Source: an uncultured Porphyromonadaceae bacterium (GTDB lineage Bacteria > Bacteroidota > Bacteroidia > Bacteroidales > Muribaculaceae). Taken from it: a stretch of DNA of 5,919 bases. This document shows positions 1 through 5,919 of this stretch, in pieces (the stretch's first letter is position 1; the number at the start of each line of letters is the position of its first letter). The stretch lies in contig CALJBF010000142.1 of the NCBI GenBank assembly GCA_938027385.1, forward strand, positions 1 through 5,919. The letters run 5' to 3'. Both the position numbers and the translations under genes were made by a program. The notes under the pieces are model-generated. The model was not told the origin of the DNA. It searched no databases and was given only the letters and a program-made list of their open reading frames with translations.

Positions 1-489
1 TATGTTTATCTCTTCGGATGCGGCGTTGCTTACCTTCTTACGGCTCAGGTCGGTAGCGGCAGCGATTTTTTTGCATTGCGTGCCGGTGGCCTCGGGCGTC
101 AGTGCCGGTCGGGTGAGTATGTCGGCGAACACAGGTATGGTTTCCTGCGCGCGTGAGTTGAGTCCGTAGAGCGTTGAGACACAATTGTGGCGCCCGGCGT
201 TGAAACTGGTCCAGGCACCGTTGTATTCGAGTGTCTCGGCAATTGCGGCTCCCGACATGCTCTGCGTGCCCTCGCTGAGTGTGCCGGTGAGGACGGGGTA
301 CAGTTCGGGGCGGTCGATGTCGAGTTTTCCCCCGCCATGTATCACGGTGATGCGGCTCACGGGCTGGCTCCCGGCATCAAGTATGGCCAACCGCACACCG
401 TTTGGCAGTGTGTGGCGGCTGAGCGGCGGAAGTTTCATGCCTGACAGCTCGGTCACTCTCGGGGGCGTGGTGCGGTCGGGTGCAGTCAT
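1..489 (-). CDS. M16 (insulinase-like) peptidase family protein, N-terminal part, HxxEH motif degenerate
   Basis: Reading the minus strand from the ATG at 489 gives 163 codons open to the left edge, so the C-terminus is outside the window. After a proline-rich start, residues 27-34 (TLPNGVRL) and 45-52 match the first strands of an M16 domain. Residues 70-100 (GTLSEGTQSMSG then AAIAETLEYNGAWTSFNAG) match the segment that follows the zinc site in this family (LFKGT...IAE.IE..GG..NA). Where active members have HxxEH, this protein reads P65-V-L-T-G69, so both histidines and the glutamate are missing. It therefore resembles the non-catalytic partner subunits of the family. No signal peptide or membrane segment is visible, which suggests a cytoplasmic or complex-bound protein. 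The start overlaps the kdsB stop by 4 bases (ATGA), supporting last place in that operon. The family call is firm; the role is unknown, and an active partner would have to be encoded elsewhere. Confidence 0.8.
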   Translation of the reverse strand, partial: MTAPDRTTPPRVTELSGMKLPPLSRHTLPNGVRLAILDAGSQPVSRITVIHGGGKLDIDRPELYPVLTGTLSEGTQSMSGAAIAETLEYNGAWTSFNAGRHNCVSTLYGLNSRAQETIPVFADILTRPALTPEATGTQCKKIAAATDLSRKKVSNAASEEINI

Positions 490-1283
490 GATTCCGTAGG
501 GTTCTCAAGCATCCTGATGGCGGCCTCAAGGTCGGCCGGGGTGTCTATCCCCACGGTGGCGTAGTCGCTTTCTGCCGTCATTATGGTGTATCCGTTCTGC
601 AGCCACCGCATCTGTTCGAGGCTTTCGGCGATTTCAAGCGGTGCGGGGGCGAGCCGGGCAATCTCTTGCAGGATGTGGCCGCGGTAGGCGTATATGCCGA
701 TATGTGTGAGGTAGCGGTGCCGTGCTGGCCACTCCTCAGGGTCGACGCCGCGCAGATAGGGGATGACTGAACGGCTGAATGTCATGGCGCGTCCACGCAG
801 GTCGGTCTCGACTTTCGGTGTGTTCGGATTGGCGAGTTCGGCGTATGGGCGCCCGGGCGCGAATGGCCTTACGAGCGTGGCGATGTCGGAGTCGGGATTG
901 TCGAAACATACCATGAGCTGGCGTATCTGTTCGGGGTGGATCAGCGGTTCGTCGCCCTGCACGTTGACTATTACGGTGTTGTCGGTGTCGGCTTTCCTTT
1001 CGGCCACCAGTTTCTCAAAGGCCTCAAGGCACCGGTCGGTGCCGCTACGGTGGTCGGTGCGGGTCATTATAGCCTTTCCGCCGAACTGTGTCACTGCATC
1101 ATATATGCGGGTGTCGTCGGTAGCGACATATACGTCGCTGACGGCCTCGCTCACGCGGCGGCACACACGTTCAATCACTGTCATGCCTGCCAGGTCGGCG
1201 AGCGGCTTGCCGGGGAAACGGCTCGACGCCCATCGGGCCGGTATTATCGCTATGAATCTCAGGTTGTTCTCCATGTGGATCAT
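486..1283 (-). CDS. kdsB: 3-deoxy-manno-octulosonate cytidylyltransferase (CMP-Kdo synthetase)
   Basis: This cytoplasmic enzyme activates Kdo with CTP, giving CMP-Kdo plus pyrophosphate. CMP-Kdo is the sugar donor for joining Kdo to lipid A in lipopolysaccharide. The 265-residue protein is close to the E. coli length (248). It shows the nucleotide-binding signature IIPARWASSRFPGKPL at 13-28, the NVQGDEPLI segment at 107-115 (D111 is the expected metal ligand), HIGIYAYR at 194-201, ESLEQMRWL at 220-228 and GIDTPADLE at 245-253, all in family order. The ATG at 1283 overlaps the upstream stop by 4 bases. A second ATG at 1274 (Met4) is also possible, since the conserved fold begins near residue 8. 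No Shine-Dalgarno is visible at either. The gene is second of three in a minus-strand operon and is probably transcribed from the promoter near 1891-1918. Nothing looks broken. Confidence 0.97.
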   Translation of the reverse strand: MIHMENNLRFIAIIPARWASSRFPGKPLADLAGMTVIERVCRRVSEAVSDVYVATDDTRIYDAVTQFGGKAIMTRTDHRSGTDRCLEAFEKLVAERKADTDNTVIVNVQGDEPLIHPEQIRQLMVCFDNPDSDIATLVRPFAPGRPYAELANPNTPKVETDLRGRAMTFSRSVIPYLRGVDPEEWPARHRYLTHIGIYAYRGHILQEIARLAPAPLEIAESLEQMRWLQNGYTIMTAESDYATVGIDTPADLEAAIRMLENPTES

Positions 1284-1864
1284 TCTACGGCAAAGCCGGC
1301 GGCGCCGGCGCCGAGCAATATTTTCTCTTCTTCGGGACTGAAACTGCCGCGGGCTACGATGTGGTGCCGGTGGCCGTTGCCGTTCACGGCCTCTACGATT
1401 CCGGTGAACCGGTCGAGTGTGGCGGTGTCGCCGCTGACGGGCACGGTAAGGTAGTCGATGTCAAGCGGTTTAAGGGCCAGTGCCTCGTCGGGGGTCAGGC
1501 AGTCGGCACCGATTATGGCGTGGGCGCCGAGCTGTTCGCGTGCGGCGCGCACGATGTCGGGATTGGCGGTCGACAGGTGCAGACCGGTAATCTTCAGCTC
1601 GTCGACAAGCGCCGGACGGTCTGCGAGAGTCATAATTATCTCAAACTCTGATGATTCCGCAGCTGTGTCGTCGGGGCGTGCGCTGTCGTTGCTGTTGGCG
1701 CGGCATTCGTCGGCCACGGCCGTGGCTATGGCGCGGGCGGTGTCGTCATCGGTGTCTGCGGGGATGACGGTCTGTATCCAGCGGTAGCCGTCGGCTATCG
1801 CCTTGCGTGCCTGTGCGGCGCCCTCGGCCGGGTCGGCTGATGTTTTGAGTATATACTGTTTCAT
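1280..1864 (-). CDS. ThiE/TenI-like TIM-barrel protein, probably not a standard thiamine-phosphate synthase
   Basis: The protein is 194 residues from the ATG at 1864. Its second half follows the ThiE/TenI pattern: GLHLS at 94-98 (ThiE GVHLG), AIIGADCLTPDEAL at 116-129 (ThiE IIG.S.H..EEA), DIDYLTVPV at 135-143, and IVARGSFSPEEEKILLGAGA at 169-188 (ThiE vaiGGI...... aGA). The first half has the strand and helix of the family, but the usual QLRxK pyrophosphate-binding stretch reads QTVIP (31-35). Residues 56-73, just before the next strand, are a low-complexity Asn/Asp/Ser/Ala linker. No thiamine gene is adjacent; the next gene is kdsB, overlapping by 4 bases (ATGA). A GTG at 1891 would add nine residues, but it lies inside the TAACTTTG promoter box, so I prefer the ATG. 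An automatic label of thiamine phosphate synthase would be understandable but is doubtful, and the true role is unknown. Confidence 0.75.
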   Translation of the reverse strand: MKQYILKTSADPAEGAAQARKAIADGYRWIQTVIPADTDDDTARAIATAVADECRANSNDSARPDDTAAESSEFEIIMTLADRPALVDELKITGLHLSTANPDIVRAAREQLGAHAIIGADCLTPDEALALKPLDIDYLTVPVSGDTATLDRFTGIVEAVNGNGHRHHIVARGSFSPEEEKILLGAGAAGFAVE

Positions 1865-1890
1865 CGGTAAATGATGTGCGCAATTAGCCA

Positions 1891-1942
1891 CAAAGTTAAT
1901 TATTTTTTTGCGAAAGTAAGCTTCTTCAAGCGAAATTTCAAC
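1891..1942 (-). promoter_or_regulatory. Candidate promoter(s) for the ThiE-like/kdsB/M16 operon
   Basis: On the minus strand, TAACTTTG (1898 down to 1891) is an exact match to the Bacteroidetes -7 consensus TAnnTTTG and lies 26 bases before the ATG at 1864. No clear TTTG -33 box sits 19-21 bases upstream of it. A second, weaker box, TACTTTCG (1918 down to 1911, one mismatch), does have GTTG at 1942-1939 with a 20-base spacer. Either or both could drive the operon. The motif class is known for the phylum; use at this site is inferred. Confidence 0.55.
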
Positions 1943-2058
1943 CTGTTTTGCGTCCGGCGGGTTTATTATCGCACGGAATTGACCGATTCCATGAAAAATT
2001 TATGCGGTCTTGCCCCGGTTGCCGCTTGCAAATTGTAGTCTGAAACAGATTTTTGTGG

Positions 2059-2088
2059 TCAAAAATTGTTTAGATGTGAAATTTTTGA
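2059..2088. repeat. 9-bp inverted repeat across the glycogen synthase promoter (candidate operator)
   Basis: TCAAAAATT (2059-2067) and AATTTTTGA (2080-2088) are perfect reverse complements separated by 12 bases. The left arm overlaps the -33 element at 2065-2068 and the right arm ends one base before the -7 box. A third half-site, ATTTTTG at 2049-2055, forms a second, 7-bp inverted repeat with the left arm (2049-2066, 4-base spacer). The repeat is seen directly. A role as a binding site is inference, and chance is possible in AT-rich DNA. Confidence 0.5.
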
Positions 2089-2097
2089 GTAACTTTG
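2065..2097 (+). promoter_or_regulatory. Bacteroidetes-type promoter for the glycogen operon
   Basis: TAACTTTG at 2090-2097 matches the -7 consensus TAnnTTTG exactly and is followed by CACC. ATTG at 2065-2068 fits the -33 TTTG box in three of four positions, with a 21-base spacer. Transcription would begin at about 2101-2104, leaving a short AT-rich leader of roughly 25 bases with no Shine-Dalgarno before the ATG at 2127, as is usual in this phylum. Confidence 0.75.
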
Positions 2098-2126
2098 CAC
2101 CCTAAATCAGAGAATATCGAAAAAAT

Positions 2127-3791
2127 ATGAAGATTGATTCTGTAAATCTTGATGCGATTTTCGAGACGAGCTGGGAAGTTTGTAACAAAATAGGTGGAAT
2201 ATACACCGTTTTGTCATCAAAAGCCCTCACATTGCAAAATCTTTATAAAGACAAGACCATTTTTATCGGTCCTGATGTGTGGGATGAAGAGAATCCCTGT
2301 CCCTATTTCAGCGAAGTGCCTTCTCTGCTTATGCCCTGGAAGAAGAAAGCCAACCTTCCCTACGGCATATCGGTACGCACAGGTCGCTGGAACATACCCG
2401 GCAAGCCCATTGTGGTACTGGTGAAGTTCCAGGGCGTATATGAAATAAAAGACTATTTCTATGGAGAGATGTGGCAGCGCTATGGTGTTGACTCGCTCCA
2501 TGGATATGGCGACTATGACGAGGGATGCTGTTTCGCTCTGGCGGCCGCCATCGTCATCGAAAGCATCTGCAATTTCAAGCGTTTCAGACACAAGAACGTA
2601 ATCGCTCATTTCGATGAATGGACAACCGGCATGGGGTTGCTTTACACCGCCTGGAAACTGCCGACGGTAGCCACCATTTTCACAACCCACGCCACATCGA
2701 TAGGCCGCTCGATCTGTGGCAACGGCAAACCGCTCTATGATTATCTGCCCGGATATAACGGCGACCAGATGGCGCGCGAGCTTAACATGGAGTCGAAACA
2801 CTCGCTTGAGAAAGCTGCCGCCCATAACGCCGACTGTTTCACCACCGTGTCGGATGTCACCGCCGCCGAGTGCGAGCAGTTGCTTGACATACGTCCGCAG
2901 GTGGTCACCCCCAACGGTTTCCAGCCTGAGTTTGTTCCCGTAAAGGGGAAGGCGAAAAAAGCCCGTTCGGTATCCCGCGAGGCGATGCTCAACGTCGGCT
3001 CGAAGATGTCGGGCCAGCCGCTTGGCGACAACACGTTCATAATCGCCACCTCGGGTCGTTGCGAATATCGCAACAAGGGAATCGACGTGTTCCTCGACGC
3101 GGCGAAAAAACTCGAGCAGGCCGATGTGAAAGCCAACCTGCTCCTATATATATTGGTGCCGGCATGGACCGGCGCGCCCAAGCAGGAACTCAAAGATGCA
3201 CTGGCTGCCGACAAATATGTGCCCGTGCCCGATCCGGCATCGACACATACGGTGCAGAATCCCGGCGGGGAAGATGCCATTCTGGGGCGCATGCACCAGC
3301 TCGGTCTGGGCGCAAACAGCGGCTCGAAGGTACAGGTGATTTATGTGCCCTGCTATCTCAACGGTGACGACGGAATTTTCAACCTCACATATTACGACAT
3401 GCTGGCCGGTTTTGACGCCACAGCCTTCCCCTCGTACTACGAGCCCTGGGGATATACCCCACTTGAGTCTGTGGCATTTGGCGTGCCTACGGTCACTACA
3501 TCGCTCTCGGGTTTCGGCCAGTGGGTGCGTTCGGTAAACCGCGACAGTTTCGACACCGGCGGCGTGGAGGTGATAGAGCGCAACGACTCGAATTACGGCG
3601 AGGTTGTCGACCGTCTGGCACAGGCGATGCTTGACCTCGTGTCGGCATCGGAAGACCGCCGCGCGGCCATATCGAAAGCCGCTCACGAGACCGCGTCGAA
3701 GGCCGAGTGGGACTATTTCGTGACCTACTACATTGACGCTTTCCGGGTTGCTCTCGACAACGCCGAGAAACGCTCTTCAAATCTGAAATAA
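2127..3791 (+). CDS. GT3-family (eukaryote-type) glycogen synthase
   Basis: The enzyme extends alpha-1,4-glucan chains from a nucleotide-glucose donor; UDP-glucose is known for GT3, but the donor here is inferred. The 554-residue protein has both GT-B domains. FETSWEVCNKIGGIYTVLSS (12-31) is the N-terminal donor loop. AHFDEW (160-165) and the TTHATSIGR stretch (186-194) match yeast/animal synthases. SGRCEYRNKGIDVF (309-322) supplies the phosphate-binding R311 and K317. FPSYYEPWGYTPLE (434-447) carries the paired glutamates E439 and E447 in the family E-x7-E spacing. This is GT3, not the bacterial GlgA (GT5) type. It is shorter than the roughly 700-residue eukaryotic enzymes and lacks their phosphorylated tails. 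Near residues 510-541 it has far fewer arginines than the glucose-6-phosphate-sensing helix of yeast/animal enzymes. The start follows a strong promoter, and the phosphorylase gene is 36 bases downstream. Confidence 0.94.
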   Translation: MKIDSVNLDAIFETSWEVCNKIGGIYTVLSSKALTLQNLYKDKTIFIGPDVWDEENPCPYFSEVPSLLMPWKKKANLPYGISVRTGRWNIPGKPIVVLVKFQGVYEIKDYFYGEMWQRYGVDSLHGYGDYDEGCCFALAAAIVIESICNFKRFRHKNVIAHFDEWTTGMGLLYTAWKLPTVATIFTTHATSIGRSICGNGKPLYDYLPGYNGDQMARELNMESKHSLEKAAAHNADCFTTVSDVTAAECEQLLDIRPQVVTPNGFQPEFVPVKGKAKKARSVSREAMLNVGSKMSGQPLGDNTFIIATSGRCEYRNKGIDVFLDAAKKLEQADVKANLLLYILVPAWTGAPKQELKDALAADKYVPVPDPASTHTVQNPGGEDAILGRMHQLGLGANSGSKVQVIYVPCYLNGDDGIFNLTYYDMLAGFDATAFPSYYEPWGYTPLESVAFGVPTVTTSLSGFGQWVRSVNRDSFDTGGVEVIERNDSNYGEVVDRLAQAMLDLVSASEDRRAAISKAAHETASKAEWDYFVTYYIDAFRVALDNAEKRSSNLK

Positions 3792-3827
3792 TAATAAAAA
3801 AGCAATATCTTACTCACAATACAAGAA

Positions 3828-5919
3828 ATGAAACTTCAAGTCAGCAACAGTAATGCCGCCGTATGGCGCGACATTACGGTCAAATCAGACCTTCCCTCGA
3901 AGCTCAAACCCCTCGAGGAACTCGCCAAGAACCTCTGGTGGGTATGGAACTCTGAGGCAAAAGCCCTGTTCCGCGACCTTAACCCCGACCTCTGGCGCAA
4001 TACAGGTGAGAATCCCGTGATGGTGCTCCAGCAGCTCTCTTCAGAGCGTCTGGCCGAGGTCATCGCCGACAAGGCCATGATGGCCCGCATCGACAAGGTC
4101 TATGGCAAATTCAAGGAATACATGGCAAAGCCGATGCGCTCAGACATCCCCTCGGTGGCTTACTTCTCGATGGAGTACGGTCTGTGCAACGCCCTGAAGA
4201 TCTATTCGGGCGGTCTCGGTGTTCTTGCCGGTGACTATATCAAGGAGGCATCCGATTCGTGCGTGCCCATGACCGCCGTAGGTTTCCTTTACCGTTACGG
4301 CTACTTCACGCAGTCTCTGTCGGTCGACGGCCAGCAGATCGCCAACTACGAGGCTCAGAACTTCAACCAGCTCCCCATCGAGCAGGTGATGGAGGATAAC
4401 GGCCGTCCGATGATTCTCGAGGTTCCTTACCCCGGCCGCACCATCTACAGCCATGTATGGCGCGTGAACGTGGGCCGCATGAACCTCTACCTGATGGATA
4501 CCGACTTCGAGATGAACTCTGAGTTCGACCGTCCCATCACCCACCAGCTCTATGGCGGCGACTGGGAGAACCGTATCAAGCAGGAGTATCTGCTCGGTAT
4601 CGGCGGTGTGCTCATGCTCAAGAAACTCGGCATCAAGTCTGAGCTCTTCCACTGCAACGAGGGTCACGCCGCCCTGCTCAACCTGCAGCGTCTGGTTGAC
4701 TACGTGCAGGAGAAACACCTCGACTTCCAGGTGGCTCTCGAGCTTGTGCGCGCATCGAGCCTCTACACCGTGCATACCCCCGTGCCCGCAGGTCACGACT
4801 ACTTCGACGAAGGTCTGTTCGGCAAATACATGGGCGAGTATCCCGCAAAACTCGGCATCTCGTGGAACGATCTGATGAACATGGGCCGCGAGAACCCCAA
4901 CACCAACGAGCGTTTCTCGATGAGCGTGTTCGCCCTCAACACCTGCCAGGAGGCAAACGGCGTTAGCTGGCTCCACGGCGAGGTGTCGAAGAAGATGTTC
5001 GCCGGTATCTGGAAAGGCTATGACTGGGCCGAGAGCCATGTAGGCTACGTGACCAATGGCGTGCACATGCCCACCTGGGCTGCATCAGAGTGGAAAGAGT
5101 TCTACAACGAGAAACTCGGCCATGCCGTGTTCGAGCATGCCGACGATCCCAAGTGCTGGGCTCCCATCCTGAAATGCACCGACCAGGAGATCTGGAACAT
5201 GCGCATGACGATGAAGAACAAGTTCATCAACTTCGTGAAGCGTGACTTCAAGGAGAAATGGCTCGCAAACCAGGGTGATCCCTCGGCCGTGATGAGCATC
5301 GTCGACAAGATCAACCCCAACGCCCTGATCATCGGTTTCGCCCGCCGTTTCGCCACCTACAAACGCGCACACCTGCTGTTCACTGACCTTGACCGTCTCT
5401 CGAAGATTGTCAACAACGAGCAGTTCCCCGTGCAGTTCGTGTTCTCGGGCAAGGCTCACCCCGCCGACGGCGCAGGCCAGGGCCTGATCAAGCGCATCAT
5501 GGAGATTTCGCGCATGCCGCAGTTCCTGGGCAAGATCATCTTCCTCGAAGACTACAACATGATCGTGGCCAAGCGTCTTGTGACCGGTGTCGACATCTGG
5601 CTGAACACCCCGACCCGTCCCCTTGAGGCATCGGGTACATCGGGCGAGAAGGCCGAGATGAACGGCGTGCTCAACTTCTCGGTGCTCGACGGCTGGTGGT
5701 ACGAAGGTTACCGTTTCGACGAGAAAGCCGGCTGGGCTCTTACCGACAAGCGCACCTACACCGACCAGGCTCAGCAGGACAAGCTCGACGCCGCAACCAT
5801 CTACTCGATGCTCGAGAACGAGATCGTGCCTCTCTACTACGCCAAGAACTCGCAGGGCTATTCGCCCGAGTGGGTGCAGTATATCAAGCGCTCGATCGCA
5901 AACAACGCTCCGCACTTCA
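3828..5919 (+). CDS. glgP: Alpha-glucan (glycogen) phosphorylase, GT35 with N-terminal DUF3417, 3' end cut by window
   Basis: This PLP enzyme cleaves terminal alpha-1,4 bonds of glycogen or maltodextrin with phosphate, releasing glucose-1-phosphate in the cytoplasm. From the ATG at 3828 the frame is open for 697 codons to the right edge; relatives run to about 850, so roughly the last 150 residues are missing. Residues 20-100 form the DUF3417 domain (KNLWWVWNSEA at 34-44) typical of the TIGR02094 type, distinct from E. coli GlgP/MalP. Then come YFSMEYG (112-118), the glycine loop GGLGVLAGD (128-136), H316 in TVHTPVPAGHD, GFARRFATYKR (503-513, phosphate-binding K512/R513), and EASGTSGEK (600-608) with the PLP lysine K608. 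All visible key residues are present. Only 36 bases, with no terminator or -7 box, separate it from the synthase, so it is probably co-transcribed. Codons strongly favour C/G endings, which suggests high expression. Confidence 0.95.
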   Translation, partial: MKLQVSNSNAAVWRDITVKSDLPSKLKPLEELAKNLWWVWNSEAKALFRDLNPDLWRNTGENPVMVLQQLSSERLAEVIADKAMMARIDKVYGKFKEYMAKPMRSDIPSVAYFSMEYGLCNALKIYSGGLGVLAGDYIKEASDSCVPMTAVGFLYRYGYFTQSLSVDGQQIANYEAQNFNQLPIEQVMEDNGRPMILEVPYPGRTIYSHVWRVNVGRMNLYLMDTDFEMNSEFDRPITHQLYGGDWENRIKQEYLLGIGGVLMLKKLGIKSELFHCNEGHAALLNLQRLVDYVQEKHLDFQVALELVRASSLYTVHTPVPAGHDYFDEGLFGKYMGEYPAKLGISWNDLMNMGRENPNTNERFSMSVFALNTCQEANGVSWLHGEVSKKMFAGIWKGYDWAESHVGYVTNGVHMPTWAASEWKEFYNEKLGHAVFEHADDPKCWAPILKCTDQEIWNMRMTMKNKFINFVKRDFKEKWLANQGDPSAVMSIVDKINPNALIIGFARRFATYKRAHLLFTDLDRLSKIVNNEQFPVQFVFSGKAHPADGAGQGLIKRIMEISRMPQFLGKIIFLEDYNMIVAKRLVTGVDIWLNTPTRPLEASGTSGEKAEMNGVLNFSVLDGWWYEGYRFDEKAGWALTDKRTYTDQAQQDKLDAATIYSMLENEIVPLYYAKNSQGYSPEWVQYIKRSIANNAPHF

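Larger units (their letters stand above)
1865..2126. other. Divergent intergenic region
   Basis: These 262 bases separate the leftward kdsB operon from the rightward glycogen operon. They are clearly more AT-rich than the flanking genes. They contain the promoter candidates for both directions and two inverted repeats: 1975-1990 (minor) and 2059-2088 (stronger). Between about 1943 and 2045 I see no coding frame, tRNA, riboswitch or terminator that I can support. Confidence 0.7.

Noticed and set aside
185..499. Plus-strand frames of about 85-104 codons near the left edge
   Set aside because: They lie opposite the M16-like frame, which has family-level landmarks and an ATGA junction with kdsB.
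763..1454. Plus-strand frames opposite kdsB and the ThiE-like gene
   Set aside because: Low-complexity translations with no recognisable motif, lying opposite a gene with full KdsB signatures.
3792..3827. Possible terminator or internal promoter between synthase and phosphorylase
   Set aside because: The 36 bases contain no GC-rich hairpin and no TAnnTTTG box, only AT-rich sequence.
4140..5066. Long minus-strand reading frame (308 codons) opposite the phosphorylase gene
   Set aside because: It is exactly codon-aligned with the sense gene, so its stops would be sense TTA, CTA or TCA codons, which this biased gene avoids; TCA codons at 4140 and 5085 bound it. The predicted protein is rich in His, Val and Leu and matches no family I recognise.
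5085..5915. Second long minus-strand frame (276 codons) opposite the phosphorylase gene
   Set aside because: Same codon-aligned antisense shadow, beginning at the next sense TCA codon. The sense strand carries the conserved phosphate- and PLP-binding motifs.
1..5919. Mobile element, CRISPR array, defence system or new multi-gene system
   Set aside because: No direct repeat array, transposase, integrase, tRNA or toxin-like small gene is seen. All coding space is taken by housekeeping-type genes with a consistent composition.

Overview
The window looks like a chromosomal segment from a Bacteroidales bacterium. A member of the Muribaculaceae or a relative is plausible, but the family level is inference. 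Four things point this way: a Bacteroidetes-type -7 box (TAACTTTG) upstream of both divergent transcription units, no Shine-Dalgarno sequences, a eukaryote-type (GT3) glycogen synthase of the kind found in Bacteroidetes, and a Kdo (LPS) pathway gene. I see no mobile element, CRISPR array, tRNA or rRNA.

Left half (1-1864, minus strand): a tightly packed three-gene operon, read right to left. It starts with a small ThiE/TenI-like TIM-barrel protein (1280-1864). Next is kdsB, CMP-Kdo synthetase (486-1283). Last is the N-terminal part of an M16-family peptidase-like protein (1-489) that runs off the left edge. Both junctions are 4-base ATGA overlaps, so the three are probably translationally coupled. 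The first and last proteins keep the fold signatures of their families but lack the usual catalytic residues.

Middle (1865-2126): a divergent intergenic region of 262 bases. It holds candidate promoters for both sides, and a 9-bp inverted repeat lies across the -33/spacer region of the rightward promoter.

Right half (2127-5919, plus strand): a glycogen-metabolism operon. A 554-residue GT3 glycogen synthase is followed after 36 bases by a GT35 alpha-glucan phosphorylase with an N-terminal DUF3417 domain, cut by the right edge. One enzyme builds the alpha-1,4-glucan store and the other releases glucose-1-phosphate from it. Sharing a transcript implies that flux direction is set mainly by metabolites or enzyme activity. 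The synthase appears to lack the arginine-rich helix through which eukaryotic homologues sense glucose-6-phosphate.

The window is mostly ordinary core metabolism. The points most worth checking are the promoter palindrome, the two apparently non-catalytic family members around kdsB, and the missing regulatory helix in the synthase.
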